A model generated the notes under the pieces. That model was not told the origin of the DNA. It searched no databases and worked only from the letters and a program-made list of their open reading frames with translations. The position numbers and the translations under genes were made by a program. A stretch of DNA of 61,606 nucleotides from Cyanobacteria bacterium REEB67. Its GTDB lineage: Bacteria > Cyanobacteriota > Vampirovibrionia > Obscuribacterales > Obscuribacteraceae. The stretch lies in contig JAGXAB010000032.1 of NCBI GenBank assembly GCA_018971775.1, forward strand, positions 1 through 61,606, read 5' to 3'. Positions 44,155-53,361 of this stretch are shown here, in pieces; position 1 is the first letter of the stretch; each line of letters starts with the position of its first letter.

Positions 44155-44333
44155 CACTAAAGCTTACGATGTAAATAGCGCCCTAAGCCTTTCGAAAGCT
44201 GACAATGAAACGACTTGTCATAGTGGTATATGAAAGAAAGCTAAGATTACAGACGGTACCGACCGCTGTTCCAGGGGAAGGGCCTTATGTGGAGGGTCTC
44301 CAAAAAAGCAACAGGCATTTCAGAGGTATCAAA

Positions 44334-44657
44334 GTGTCGGAAATAGATAAGACAGAAAACAACGGTTCGGTGACCTATATCCCTCTCGTCAAGCAGGCAC
44401 TGCACGCCCTGCAATCACTAAATCCGGTCGAACGTGCCATTCTTGGACTGCGCTTTGGCCTCGATGACGGCCTCGAGCGCGACCTTGAAGAAGTAGCCAA
44501 CCATTACGGCGTGCCAATCGAAGTAATCCGCGGAGTGGAAATCGACGCCCTGCGCAAATTAAAAGAGCCCGAGCGCTACTGTCACCCGTCCAGCCGGGGC
44601 GGTGGCGGACGTAAGCATAAAGTCGGTCAGCACAGTCATTTACGCGTAGTGCGATGA
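44334..44657 (+). CDS. Orphan sigma-70 region-4-like protein
   Basis: 107 residues from GTG at 44334, which follows AGAGG at seven bases; the frame is open from 44205 but that part has no protein-like character. The core LNPVERAILGLRFGLDDG, then DLEEVANHYGVPIEVIRGVEIDALRKLK, is sigma region 4 (the -35-reading helix-turn-helix), with a basic tail GGGGRKHKVGQHSH. Regions 2 and 3 are absent, so it cannot act as a full sigma factor; it may be an accessory or anti-sigma-like binder of RNA polymerase. It overlaps the next start by four bases. Confidence 0.78.
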   Translation: MSEIDKTENNGSVTYIPLVKQALHALQSLNPVERAILGLRFGLDDGLERDLEEVANHYGVPIEVIRGVEIDALRKLKEPERYCHPSSRGGGGRKHKVGQHSHLRVVR

Positions 44658-45299
44658 AACACGGCCGCGTTGCTTTGCTGCTGTTATCGGTCTTATCTAC
44701 TCTTTTGCCGGACCCGGCAATAGCGCAAGACGCGGCGTCAAAACAAGCGGTGAACATGAGCGGTAATATCATGTTCAACAATTCGCACGCTCCAGGCATG
44801 ATACTGGCAGTGGTGCGCGGCGATGAGGTCTATCTCTACGGCTATGGAGAAACAGCCCGCGGCAACGGCAAAGAGCCGGACGGCAGATCAATTTTTCGCC
44901 TCGCCTCCATATCCAAAGTTTTTACAGCTCAGTTATATGCCGATATGGCGGCTGAGGGCAAAGTCGGTCTGATGGACCGACTCGATAGCTAGCGCTTCTT
45001 TAGCCATGCAGCACGCTATGTGGAGGGCGCACGACGGCCAGAAGCGTGTTGTTGGCGTCAGACTGACGAGCACCGAAGGCATGGGCCTTGGTTGGGTTGT
45101 GAGCGGCGCGCACGATCACATCCCGATGCTGCTCAGCAAGAGCGGCGCCATCGGCGGTTTCATGACATATGTAGCAATCGCTCCCAATCGCAAACTGGGC
45201 ATATTCGTCGCCGTCAATCGGGTCAACTTCGCTATGCTCGACGAAATACAAAAGAGCGTCGGGGCGCTTGCGGCGGAGCTTTCCGCTGCTGACAAGTAG
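44654..45299 (+). pseudogene. Beta-lactamase/AmpH-like serine hydrolase gene with internal deletion
   Basis: The N-terminal part has a signal peptide and PGMILAVVRGDEVYLYGYGE then IFRLASISKVFTAQL, containing the S-x-x-K motif (SISK). Translation then stops after LMDRLDS. The C-terminal part is in a different frame: GMGLGWVVSGAHDH, LLSKSGAIGGFMTYVAIAPNRKLGIFVAVNR. The whole middle with the Y-x-N motif is missing, about 200-250 residues compared with AmpH-like enzymes. ATG overlaps the stop of the sigma-4-like gene. A non-functional remnant. Confidence 0.85.
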
Positions 45300-45303
45300 A
45301 TTG

Positions 45304-45651
45304 CTATGACTGGACCGGCAAGGAACTGCGCAGATGGCTGGCTAAATTGGTAGCCGATTCGGCGTTCAATACTTGCGTGTAAAGCACCGCTACCATCGAG
45401 CCCTCGGTGAGCGCATCGCCATCGGCCAGCTCGAGAAATGCCGAGGATTTTACGTTGGCTGTGTAGTAAATGTTGAGGATCTGATAAAGACCGCCGCCCG
45501 GGCTCGGTCGCAGGATGGCAATGACGCCGCCTTCTTCGCAAAGATCCATAAAAGATCTAAATGGGCCGCAAAATTCAAAACAACCAACCACCAGAGGGCG
45601 CGGCCGGAGCCCCTGAGATTTTTCCTTCTCGGCAACTGCAAAATCAAACAT
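45304..45651 (-). CDS. Hypothetical protein, 115 residues
   Basis: ATG at 45651 follows AGGGGA at a good spacing. MFDFAVAEKEKSQGLRPRPLVVG, GCFEFCGPFRSFMDLCEEGGVIAILRP and LNIYYTANVKSSAFLELADGDALTEG show a soluble mixed-strand protein with three cysteines, without signal peptide. It is not recognised. It converges with the beta-lactamase remnant and is divergent from the gene at 45879. Confidence 0.65.
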   Translation of the reverse strand: MFDFAVAEKEKSQGLRPRPLVVGCFEFCGPFRSFMDLCEEGGVIAILRPSPGGGLYQILNIYYTANVKSSAFLELADGDALTEGSMVAVLYTQVLNAESATNLASHLRSSLPVQS

Positions 45652-45878
45652 TGGGATTCCCCTAAAACCGTTGCACCGTTTAAGTCTGCCGGGTCGCTAC
45701 TAAGGCCCGGTTAAGAATCTCAGAGTTAATGCAAATAAAAACGGGCTGCAAATAAATACCAAAAAACGGTCGGACATTTACCTCGCATAAACGTCACGCC
45801 GAAAGTGACCCTGCCATTTTTTTGGTCTCTTGCGCTCGATCAGTGATAAATTGTGCCCTAGAATAGTATCTCCGTTAA

Positions 45879-46337
45879 ATGAGGCAACCGAAAAAATCCT
45901 TGGATTCCAACGAACAATTTCAATCGCTGGCGAGCGACCTTTCCACCATGGCCAAACACCTCATGCAAGACCGCGGCGAGCTCTGGCCCTTTGCCGCACT
46001 GGTCGCGGCCGATGAAGTGGTCAGCTATGTCACGCTCGATGATAAAAACAAAGACATGGACATGCCGGCCTACCTCGATGCGCTCTTGCTCGCCCTGCGC
46101 AAAATGGTGCTGGAAAAACAATACACAGCAGTCGGCGTCTGTATGGATATAACTTTTAATGCCGGCGACTACCAGGGAGAAGGTCTGCGTTTCTGGATGG
46201 AAAATCACGAAGGCGAGACAGTCACTTTGATCGAGCCTTACACGGCAGACACGCTTGACGAAAGAGACTACGAAAAAGAGATCCTCTGGGTGGAAGATGA
46301 TTCACCGCAGATCTTCCGCATCAGTATCGCGCCATAA
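45879..46337 (+). CDS. Hypothetical protein upstream of histidine kinase
   Basis: 152 residues, acidic. LASDLSTMAKHLMQDRGELWPFAALVAADEVVSYVTL, AYLDALLLALRKMVLEKQYTAVGVCMDITFN and GLRFWMENHEGETVTLIEPY show an alpha/beta domain without signal peptide. It has no recognised family, though the pattern (GELWPF..., AVGVCxDI) recurs in short stand-alone bacterial proteins. The histidine kinase begins 25 bases after the stop, so the two genes and the OmpR-type regulator probably form one operon, and this protein could modulate the kinase. Confidence 0.65.
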   Translation: MRQPKKSLDSNEQFQSLASDLSTMAKHLMQDRGELWPFAALVAADEVVSYVTLDDKNKDMDMPAYLDALLLALRKMVLEKQYTAVGVCMDITFNAGDYQGEGLRFWMENHEGETVTLIEPYTADTLDERDYEKEILWVEDDSPQIFRISIAP

Positions 46338-46362
46338 CATAACATTGAAGCGAGCGTTCCCA

Positions 46363-48231
46363 ATGGCTGCGAAGCGTAATTTGTCCCTGGCACAAAAAGT
46401 GATGCTCCTCGTCTTCCTGCCGCTTGTCGTGGAATTGTCCTTTCTAGCCACTCTCTACAATCTTCTGCAGCAATCGGAAGCGGCAAGAGTGCGCGAAACA
46501 CACGCTCGCGAGGTGGCCGGTCAGGTCAATGCATTATTGAGATTGCTACTCGAAGCCGGCACCAGCAGTGTGCTTTCCTACATGGCAAATTCGAGCTCGT
46601 ACTACCAGCGCTACCGACAACTGAGCGAAAGATTCAACGAGGAAGCTGGTAAACTCGCCGCTCTGGTCAAAGACAATGAGTATGAACATCGTACTTTTTC
46701 GCGCATGTCGGCCCTCAATGCCAACGTTCTCGTCGAGCTGAAGAGCGCCGATGACCTCGTCCGCCACGGCTACAAAGACGAGGCGATGAAGCTCTGGTTT
46801 AAAATGCACAAAGATATGAACGCACTCTTCGTACTTGCCGACCAGCTCGTCGAAGAGCAGCAGGCTGTTCAAAAAGAAAGGATGCAGGCCCAGGCGAAAT
46901 ACCGCGATGAAATAAAGATATTGATCACGATCATGGCCTTGCTTAACATTGCCCTGGCCACTTTGCTGGCGCTCTATGTCAATCGCAGCACAACGAGGCG
47001 ATTGCAGACACTGGTCGAAAATACACAAAGGCTAGCCTCAGACATGCCTTTGAAAGCACTGGAGAAAACAGCCAATGATGAAATAGCCACCCTCGACAAA
47101 GCCTTCCGCGACATGGCTATGGCGCTGGAAGCGGCCACCGCAAAAGAACGAGCCGTCTTGCAAAATGCCGCCGACGTCATTTGCACGATCGACAGGGATG
47201 GTCGCTTCGCCACACTCAACGAAGCCAGCTTGAAGCAGTGGGGATATGCGGCCGAAGAGCTACTCGGCAGTCGCCTGAGCGCCTTGCTGACAAGCAGCGA
47301 AGCAGAACAGACTATGGCTCTCCTGGCCAGTTTCGGCGCCTCGAAACCCCAAGGTGAGCTGGAAGCGACAATCAAGCGCAAAGACGGCACACCCTGTCAG
47401 GCACTATGGGCGGTGCGCTGGTCGGAGCGTGAAAATTCAATCTTTTGCGTCGTGCACGACATATCCGAACGCAAACGCATCGACGACCTCAAACGCCAAT
47501 TTATCGCCATGGTCAGCCATGAGTTGCGCACGCCGCTCACATCGGTACAGGCCTTTCTCACTCTGCTGGCCACCGGCATCTACAGCCCGCTTAACGACTC
47601 TGGCGCAGAAAACCTGGCTAATGCCGAGCAAAATGTCGGCCGGGTGATCAATCTGGTCAACGATATTCTCGACGCCGAAAAGCTCAATTCCGGTCTCTTT
47701 ACTCTGCATATCGAAAAATTCGACCTGCAGCCCTTAATCGGTGAGACGCTAAACGCGCTTACCGGTCTGGCCGATCAGAAGGACATCGATCTCGTTTATG
47801 AAACACCGGAGAGCCATTTTGTCCTCGCCGACAAAGAGCGTGTCAGGCAGATACTGATCAATCTCCTGGGCAATGCGATCAAATTTTCGCCGACCGGCAG
47901 CACCATAAGCCTGCGAGTCGCCTCGACCGGAGATTCGGGAATTCAGCAAAACCAACAGAATCAGGAGATTCAGAATAATCAACAGATCGAAATCAGCGTA
48001 ATCGATGCTGGACCCGGTGTACCAGAAAAGAGTCGAGCCGAAATTTTCGAGCGCTATGCGCAGCTGCCTGGTCAGACAAAAACCATAGCCGGCACAGGGC
48101 TGGGCCTGGCCATCAGCAAAAGCTTGATAGAGCGCCAGGGCGGCACGATTGGCGTCGCCGACGCGCCTCGAAAATCAAACGATCAAGCTCGGGGCAGTCG
48201 CTTCTGGTTTACATTGCCCCGGGCAAGGTAA
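46363..48231 (+). CDS. Membrane sensor histidine kinase with PAS domain
   Basis: 622 residues from ATG at 46363. Two membrane helices (KVMLLVFLPLVVELSFLATLY near 15-35 and LITIMALLNIALATLLALYV near 188-207) enclose a helical extracytoplasmic sensor of about 150 residues. A HAMP-like segment, a PAS domain (NAADVICTIDRDGRFATLNEASLKQWGY), HisKA with H box VSHELRTPLTSVQAFL and a HATPase with NLLGNAIKFSPTGS, VIDAGPGVPEKSRAEIFERYAQ and GTGLGLAISKSLIERQGG follow. A Gln/Asn-rich loop interrupts the ATPase. Its partner is the regulator 42 bases downstream. Confidence 0.93.
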   Translation: MAAKRNLSLAQKVMLLVFLPLVVELSFLATLYNLLQQSEAARVRETHAREVAGQVNALLRLLLEAGTSSVLSYMANSSSYYQRYRQLSERFNEEAGKLAALVKDNEYEHRTFSRMSALNANVLVELKSADDLVRHGYKDEAMKLWFKMHKDMNALFVLADQLVEEQQAVQKERMQAQAKYRDEIKILITIMALLNIALATLLALYVNRSTTRRLQTLVENTQRLASDMPLKALEKTANDEIATLDKAFRDMAMALEAATAKERAVLQNAADVICTIDRDGRFATLNEASLKQWGYAAEELLGSRLSALLTSSEAEQTMALLASFGASKPQGELEATIKRKDGTPCQALWAVRWSERENSIFCVVHDISERKRIDDLKRQFIAMVSHELRTPLTSVQAFLTLLATGIYSPLNDSGAENLANAEQNVGRVINLVNDILDAEKLNSGLFTLHIEKFDLQPLIGETLNALTGLADQKDIDLVYETPESHFVLADKERVRQILINLLGNAIKFSPTGSTISLRVASTGDSGIQQNQQNQEIQNNQQIEISVIDAGPGVPEKSRAEIFERYAQLPGQTKTIAGTGLGLAISKSLIERQGGTIGVADAPRKSNDQARGSRFWFTLPRAR

Positions 48232-48273
48232 ACTCTTAAAGTCAATGTCAGCGAAACAGTCCGTGAGATAACG

Positions 48274-48951
48274 ATGCCGAAAGTACTAGTTGTAGAAGAC
48301 GACCTGGCGCTCCAGCGCATGATCATCGATTGGCTTTCGCTCGAACACTACACTATCGAAACAGCCGGCGATGGCCAGGAAGCAATAGATAGGCTAAAAT
48401 TTTATCAATACGACCTGGTCATCCTCGACTGGCAGCTGCCTTTAGCAAGCGGCATCGAAGTGATCCGTGCTCACCGCTCAGGCGGCGGAAGAACGCCGGT
48501 GCTAATGCTCACCGGCAAGAGCGATATCCCGGATAAGGAAGAAGGATTCGATGCGGGGGTCGATGATTATTTGACCAAACCCTTTCATATGAAAGAACTC
48601 TCGGCCAGGTTACGCGCCCTCTTGAGGCGCCCGGCCGGTCTGGTGGAAGAAATACTGCGCGTGGGGCCATTGACGGTGGACAGAAGATCCCACCGGGTCG
48701 AATTAGCAGGCGAGATCATCGATCTCAAACCGACCGAATACTCGCTCTTAGAGTTTCTCATGCGTCATCCCGGTCAAGTATTTGGCGCCGAGGCCCTACT
48801 TGACCGGGTGTGGTCGTCCCAATCCGACTCAACTGTTGACGCACTGACGACGTGTATAAAACGTCTGCGGAAAAAAATCACACCGGCGGGCCGCGAGCCT
48901 ATCATCAAAACCGTCTACGGTGTCGGTTATAAACTCGAGACCCTTCCTTAA
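48274..48951 (+). CDS. OmpR-family DNA-binding response regulator
   Basis: 225 residues. Receiver domain: VLVVEDDLALQ, phosphoacceptor aspartate in LVILDWQLPLASG near 52, Thr in LMLTGK and Lys in DDYLTKPFHMKEL near 103. The winged-helix output domain has RRSHRVELAGEIIDLKPTEYSLLEFLMRHPGQVF, then VDALTTCIKRLRKKI and IIKTVYGVGYKL. It is the cognate partner of the kinase upstream and the likely transcription factor of this operon. The last four bases overlap the convergent gene. Confidence 0.95.
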   Translation: MPKVLVVEDDLALQRMIIDWLSLEHYTIETAGDGQEAIDRLKFYQYDLVILDWQLPLASGIEVIRAHRSGGGRTPVLMLTGKSDIPDKEEGFDAGVDDYLTKPFHMKELSARLRALLRRPAGLVEEILRVGPLTVDRRSHRVELAGEIIDLKPTEYSLLEFLMRHPGQVFGAEALLDRVWSSQSDSTVDALTTCIKRLRKKITPAGREPIIKTVYGVGYKLETLP

Positions 48952-50120
48952 AAGGTCAACTCGATGGCCTGACCGGCAACGGCATTGCGACGAGCCGCAA
49001 ATTCGAAACCGCCCTCACCGCTCTTGCCGATTACGGAACCGGCGACGATTCTTTGCCCCGGGTGGACGGCGGCGAGACCGAGACCGGCATAGACTTCATA
49101 ACGCACGCCCTTGCTAGCCTTGTCATAGCACTGCATAACCACCATATCCTGGTTTGGATTGTCCTTTTTAAATTGATCGATCACTTTCATATCGACCGGA
49201 CTGAGACCGATCACGGAGACACCATTTTTTCTATTGGCTTCGGCTACTTTTGGGTCGTGATTGTAAGAGTAGACGACAAGGCCATCTTGCATAGCCGTCA
49301 CCGGTGCATCGGGCAAGGTTGAGACCTGGGCGTAGACATCACCGCCGCGTTTATGCACGATCGAAAAATCGTTGCGGCCAAACTGTAGATGACCGGCTTT
49401 GGTTTCGCCTTTTTGCACATCGAAGTGCACACTACCCTTGACGGCTTCGGGGGTGGGTCTGACATCCGGCCCGGCGGCAGGGGCATGAGTATCGCCGACA
49501 GCCGCCCCGGCCGCGGCTCCAGCAGAAGCAGCAGCGTCGACAGGGATCCTGTAATCGTGCACTTTTTGCTGACCGTCGGCAGTCGTAAGGGTACTGAAGT
49601 AAGGCCGGCCGTCGCTTAAATAATCGCAGCGGCGATTGCCGTCGGGAGTGTAGGTAACACGTTGATTTTCATGCGTAAAAGAATAGCCATCCGGTGTGAC
49701 GCTGACATCGCCTTTCCAGCTCTGCCTGTCCTGATTTTTCCACTCATCGGTATAATGACCGTGATGTTTCTGGCGAGTCCAGGTGCCACTATCATTGGTG
49801 ACCGCGTTGAGGTCGCCTGATTTTTGATCGTAGCCAAATTGGAAAACACGGTGAGCGGCATCACGCATCAGGGTGACGCGATTAAACTCATCGATAGTCA
49901 GAGAGCCGCCATCTTTTGCCACAGTCACCGGCTGAATTTCAGGATAATAGCCGAGATTGCGATCCTGATATTGAGCACCATAAAAATAGCGTTCACTGGC
50001 GTTAGCCGGGCCAAATCGATAGCTATCATCACTCATACGCTGACAGGCATCGAGCTGACGGTCCGGCGCACAGGATTGGCTCGGCTGAAAATCGCGAAAT
50101 GCATCACCATTGCTGAACAT
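48948..50120 (-). CDS. M23-like protein without clear zinc ligands
   Basis: 390 residues. The N-terminal half is rich in Tyr, Asp and Gly with strand repeats (YSFTHENQRVTYTPDGNRRCDYLSDGR), of the kind seen in secreted repeat proteins. A Pro/Ala linker is followed by a C-terminal domain resembling the LytM/M23 peptidase fold: FDVQKGETKAGHLQFG, GGDVYAQVSTLPDAPVTAMQDGLVVYS, LAAVHPGQRIVAGSVIGKSG. Zinc-binding H-x-H and H...D motifs are not evident, so it may be a non-catalytic peptidoglycan binder. No export signal is recognised; the ATG at 50120 is followed directly by SNGDAFRD. Confidence 0.6.
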   Translation of the reverse strand: MFSNGDAFRDFQPSQSCAPDRQLDACQRMSDDSYRFGPANASERYFYGAQYQDRNLGYYPEIQPVTVAKDGGSLTIDEFNRVTLMRDAAHRVFQFGYDQKSGDLNAVTNDSGTWTRQKHHGHYTDEWKNQDRQSWKGDVSVTPDGYSFTHENQRVTYTPDGNRRCDYLSDGRPYFSTLTTADGQQKVHDYRIPVDAAASAGAAAGAAVGDTHAPAAGPDVRPTPEAVKGSVHFDVQKGETKAGHLQFGRNDFSIVHKRGGDVYAQVSTLPDAPVTAMQDGLVVYSYNHDPKVAEANRKNGVSVIGLSPVDMKVIDQFKKDNPNQDMVVMQCYDKASKGVRYEVYAGLGLAAVHPGQRIVAGSVIGKSGEGGFEFAARRNAVAGQAIELTF

Positions 50121-50281
50121 GGTCTATCCTCCAGAAAAGAAAAACTTATTGGGAACGGAAGCCGATTTTCATTAACCGGGCCGGTGCTTGCATCGCAGCC
50201 GGGTGGCTTTCCTTGCATTGAAGTATGCAAAAAGATTTTGGCAAACTTCGGGCAAAGCGAAACCAGCAAAAAGTTTTTCGT

Positions 50282-51562
50282 TTATTGGAAGATATCGAGG
50301 TCGATGGCGTCGCCCATGGCCTTGTAGCCGGCGTCGTTGGGGTGCAGGTGATCGCCGCAATCAAAATCGGGCTTCAATCGTGAAGGGTGACTTTCGTCTC
50401 TGGTCACTTTATCAAAATCAACAAAACGGTCGAAATGGCCGGCCCGAATCCATTCGTTAACCTTGATTCTTTCAGCTTCACCGGCCGCGCTCCAGTAATT
50501 GGCAAAAGCAGTACCTTCAAACGGCAAAAGAGTAGCGCCGATGGCGCGCAAACCGTGACCGTGGGCACGGTCGATAATCTGCTGCAAGGCCGCTTCGATT
50601 TGAGCAGCATCGACATGCTGTTCGGGCAGTCCGAAACTGGTCGATTGACCGATATCATTTATGCCTTCCAGAACGATCACATTTGATGCACCGGACACGG
50701 AGAGTACATCACGATCGAAACGAGCCAGGCCGTTGGGACCAAACATAGCTGCCGGAGCGTCATGCAATAGCCTGTTGCCGCTTATGCCGGCGTTGACGAC
50801 GCCGTACTGGCGTTGACCGGGTGCAATCGCCCTGGCATTCAGGCGCTCGGCGAGACGGTCCGGCCAGCGCTTGTTGGCGTCCACGGTGGAGGCATAGCCA
50901 TCGGTAATGGAATCGCCGAAGGTGACGATTGCGCCGCCCATTGACTGGGTGGCCGCACCAGTTTGACCAGAAACGTCCACTCCGGATAAGAAGAAGCGAA
51001 ATTTATTGGGCGAGCCTTCGATTTTCGTCGCCGTGCAAAAGTCACCGGTCTTGGAAATGTAACCGGTTTGCACGCCGAGCGGATGGACGACGGCAAGGCC
51101 GGTCCAGCGGGGGATAAACATGCTGACGGCAAGTGTCGACAGAGGCGCTACGGCAAGATCGACCGGATCGCTCACGGCCGGTGCTCCGGCGGGCACGGTG
51201 ATGCTGTCGAGACCGGCGAAAGTGAGCTTGTGATCGCTGCCTGCTTGTATGGTCCCATCGGCACCGCCAACCGCCAGATGCGCATTGCCGATAACGAGAG
51301 GCTGGGAGCCGGTTTCATTGCTGAAGCGCACTCGCACTTTCGAGCCGCCGCAGCTGACTCGCACATATTGACGAATAGTCTGGTTGTTGATTTCCTGGCC
51401 CATGGGAAAGACCGGGCTGGCCCCCCAGGTGCCGGTCCACATATCCGCCGAATGCTCAGGCCCGGCCGGCGTGGCGGCGGCCGCAAGCCCCGTGGAGAAA
51501 GCCGATAAAAAGCCACAAGCTAGGGAAAGAACAGCGGTAGTTTTGACGTTTAGCTTTTGCAT
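50282..51562 (-). CDS. Exported SGNH/GDSL-family hydrolase
   Basis: 426 residues from ATG at 51562 (MQKLNVKTTAVLSLACGFLSAFSTGLAAAATP, a clear signal peptide). A jelly-roll N-terminal part (IRQYVRVSCGGSKVRVRFSNETGSQPLVIG) precedes an SGNH hydrolase: GGAIVTFGDSITDG with the catalytic serine, NAGISGNRLL (Gly block), VIVLEGINDIG (Asn block) and DHLHPNDAGY with the Asp-His pair. It is an esterase of the lipase_GDSL_2 type, likely acting on carbohydrate or lipid esters outside the cell. Divergent HPt gene starts 44 bases upstream. Confidence 0.92.
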   Translation of the reverse strand: MQKLNVKTTAVLSLACGFLSAFSTGLAAAATPAGPEHSADMWTGTWGASPVFPMGQEINNQTIRQYVRVSCGGSKVRVRFSNETGSQPLVIGNAHLAVGGADGTIQAGSDHKLTFAGLDSITVPAGAPAVSDPVDLAVAPLSTLAVSMFIPRWTGLAVVHPLGVQTGYISKTGDFCTATKIEGSPNKFRFFLSGVDVSGQTGAATQSMGGAIVTFGDSITDGYASTVDANKRWPDRLAERLNARAIAPGQRQYGVVNAGISGNRLLHDAPAAMFGPNGLARFDRDVLSVSGASNVIVLEGINDIGQSTSFGLPEQHVDAAQIEAALQQIIDRAHGHGLRAIGATLLPFEGTAFANYWSAAGEAERIKVNEWIRAGHFDRFVDFDKVTRDESHPSRLKPDFDCGDHLHPNDAGYKAMGDAIDLDIFQ

Positions 51563-51606
51563 TCGGTTAGTATAATTGAACAGAAGATCAAAAGATAAGT
51601 ATTGCC

Positions 51607-51978
51607 ATGCCGAAACAAACATCGTCCAATACTCCAAATTTTTCCAACAGTGGGCCGCTTGATCTAGACGGACTGCGTAGCAATATTGGCGATATTGATC
51701 TCAAGCCCTTGTTGGAAATATTTGTCGAAGACGCTCAGGCCGAAATCGCCAAAATCAAAGCCGCACTGGCGACCAGTGACGCGCATCTACTGATGCAACT
51801 AGCGCACGGCCTGAAAGGTGCCTCTGCCACCATGCATGCGATCAAAATGCGCGAACTCTGTTTGACAATGGAAAATTTGGCCCGTGACAACGATCTGCAA
51901 CCGCTGGCCGAAATTTTAAAGTCTCTCGAAAGCGAACTGGCCGTCGTCAAAAAATATGGACGGGCTCTAAAGCATTGA
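51607..51978 (+). CDS. Histidine phosphotransfer (HPt) protein
   Basis: 123 residues, all-helical four-helix bundle. The phosphohistidine is in LMQLAHGLKGASATMHAIKM near residue 62, followed by helix ELCLTMENLARDN and a C-terminal helix LKSLESELAVVKKYG. HPt proteins shuttle phosphate between receiver domains of hybrid kinases and final regulators. No kinase is adjacent, so it may serve the hybrid REC-HK at 40485 or the orphan receiver at 5384; that is inference. Confidence 0.9.
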   Translation: MPKQTSSNTPNFSNSGPLDLDGLRSNIGDIDLKPLLEIFVEDAQAEIAKIKAALATSDAHLLMQLAHGLKGASATMHAIKMRELCLTMENLARDNDLQPLAEILKSLESELAVVKKYGRALKH

Positions 51979-51996
51979 GCCAGGTGGCGGCCGGTA

Positions 51997-52710
51997 TCAC
52001 TCATACTTGGCGTAAAGGGCTTGCTCTTTTTCATGATCTTTTCTTGCCAAATCGGTCTTTCCTAATTGTTCGTAGACTTTAGCCCTGCACTTGTATCCGA
52101 TCGAGTCATTTGGGTGAAGTTCTATGATTTTTGTAAAGTCGGCTACAGCCTTCGAAAAGCTTCTCATTTGGGAGTATGTTTCGCCTCTTTCCTTGTAGCT
52201 CATAACATCGTTGGGAGCTATTTGAATGGACTTTGTAAAACTCTCAACAGCTAGATTGAGCTTGTTCAGCCGGCTATAAACTTCTCCCAGTAATTTATAT
52301 CTCGTGCTTGAGGGATAGATACTTATGGCTGCTTTTAAATCTCTTTCTGCCAGCAGTAGCTGCTTTGCCTCTATATAACATTGCGCTCTGTCCTGGTAAA
52401 GTTCGTTCACCGCAAAGTTCTTCGCGAAATAAGGATCCAGAGCCAGGGCCTTATCAAAATCGCTTCGTGCCTCAGAGAACTTTTCGCGAGCAAAATTTAT
52501 CTTTCCTCTAATTGCAAATGCAGCAGCGTCTCTAGGGTTGGCAGACACAGCCATGTTGGCATAGCCTAAAGCAAATTCGAGTTGCTTCTTGCCCAGGGCC
52601 TCCTCCGCTTTTACAACCAGGCTAGACTTGGAATACACTGGTGCAGTGTTGACGATGAGAGCAGTAGCAATAGCGCAAACCATATACCGGCAAAGCAATA
52701 TTGCTGACAC
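51997..52710 (-). CDS. Exported TPR protein
   Basis: 237 residues with a hydrophobic N-terminus (LLCRYMVCAIATALIVNTAPVYS) that looks like a signal peptide. About six TPR units follow, for example LEFALGYANMAVSANPRDAAAFAIRGKINFAREKFSEARSDFDKALALDP in outline and LNLAVESFTKSIQIAPNDVMSYKERGETYSQMRSFSKAVADFTKIIELHPNDSIGYKCR. TPR arrays scaffold protein complexes; this one is periplasmic. It converges with the HPt gene, with 18 bases between the stops. Confidence 0.85.
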   Translation of the reverse strand: MSAILLCRYMVCAIATALIVNTAPVYSKSSLVVKAEEALGKKQLEFALGYANMAVSANPRDAAAFAIRGKINFAREKFSEARSDFDKALALDPYFAKNFAVNELYQDRAQCYIEAKQLLLAERDLKAAISIYPSSTRYKLLGEVYSRLNKLNLAVESFTKSIQIAPNDVMSYKERGETYSQMRSFSKAVADFTKIIELHPNDSIGYKCRAKVYEQLGKTDLARKDHEKEQALYAKYE

Positions 52711-52846
52711 TACAAATCCTCAAAATGTTGGCGTCGCAGCTATCGGCGCTAGTTAGCCAAATCCAGACTCCTTCAAATTATATAGTAGTGTACTGCTTCA
52801 TCCAGACTTTGAGACCGAAGGCCAGACGGCCGCATTAGCCGTCCTG

Positions 52847-53089
52847 TTAATACCAGGCACGAGGGACTTGCTCACCTACGCCACTGTCTCTCGTTGCAAT
52901 ACGCGGCAAGTCAACTGTCGGTTTAGAAGGGTATTCACTTAGAGTGGAATAATTCCCCCAATATGACCCATCTACAATTCGAGCGGCGTGATCATACGAG
53001 CGAAGATTGCGTAAAATTTGTCTGACGCTCAGAATCATAAAGCCCATGATCGTCAGACCAAAAAGCGAAATGTCCAGGGTTTGATCCAT
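52847..53089 (-). CDS. Small membrane protein, 80 residues
   Basis: MDQTLDISLFGLTIMGFMILSVRQILRNLRS gives one N-terminal hydrophobic helix and a basic cytoplasmic-type boundary, followed by a polar tail with NYSTLSEYPSKPTVDLPR. ATG at 53089 has AGGAG twelve bases upstream, a long but usable spacing. No family. It sits in the 650-base gap between TPR and S41 genes; 53090-53361 has no other support. Confidence 0.45.
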   Translation of the reverse strand: MDQTLDISLFGLTIMGFMILSVRQILRNLRSYDHAARIVDGSYWGNYSTLSEYPSKPTVDLPRIATRDSGVGEQVPRAWY

Positions 53090-53361
53090 AATTGTGCTAT
53101 CTCCTGTAAAACGAGCAAAAATTCAAAGGCTCGCAGAACATCCGGCATCAAATTTCGCGTGAACCGGCGAAAGAACAATGGACGTCTGGTTGTGGTGCGT
53201 CTCCATGTCGCTATCCTAATTCGGCCTAATTAAATCGTGATCAAACCGCTTTAGTAGGATCACGCAACCCGGCGTCGGTATTCCGTTTAGCACAAATTTA
53301 ACCTGCCTATATCATCATATATTTGGCGCTAGGCATATCCAGCTGTGCAAATACATAAGCA

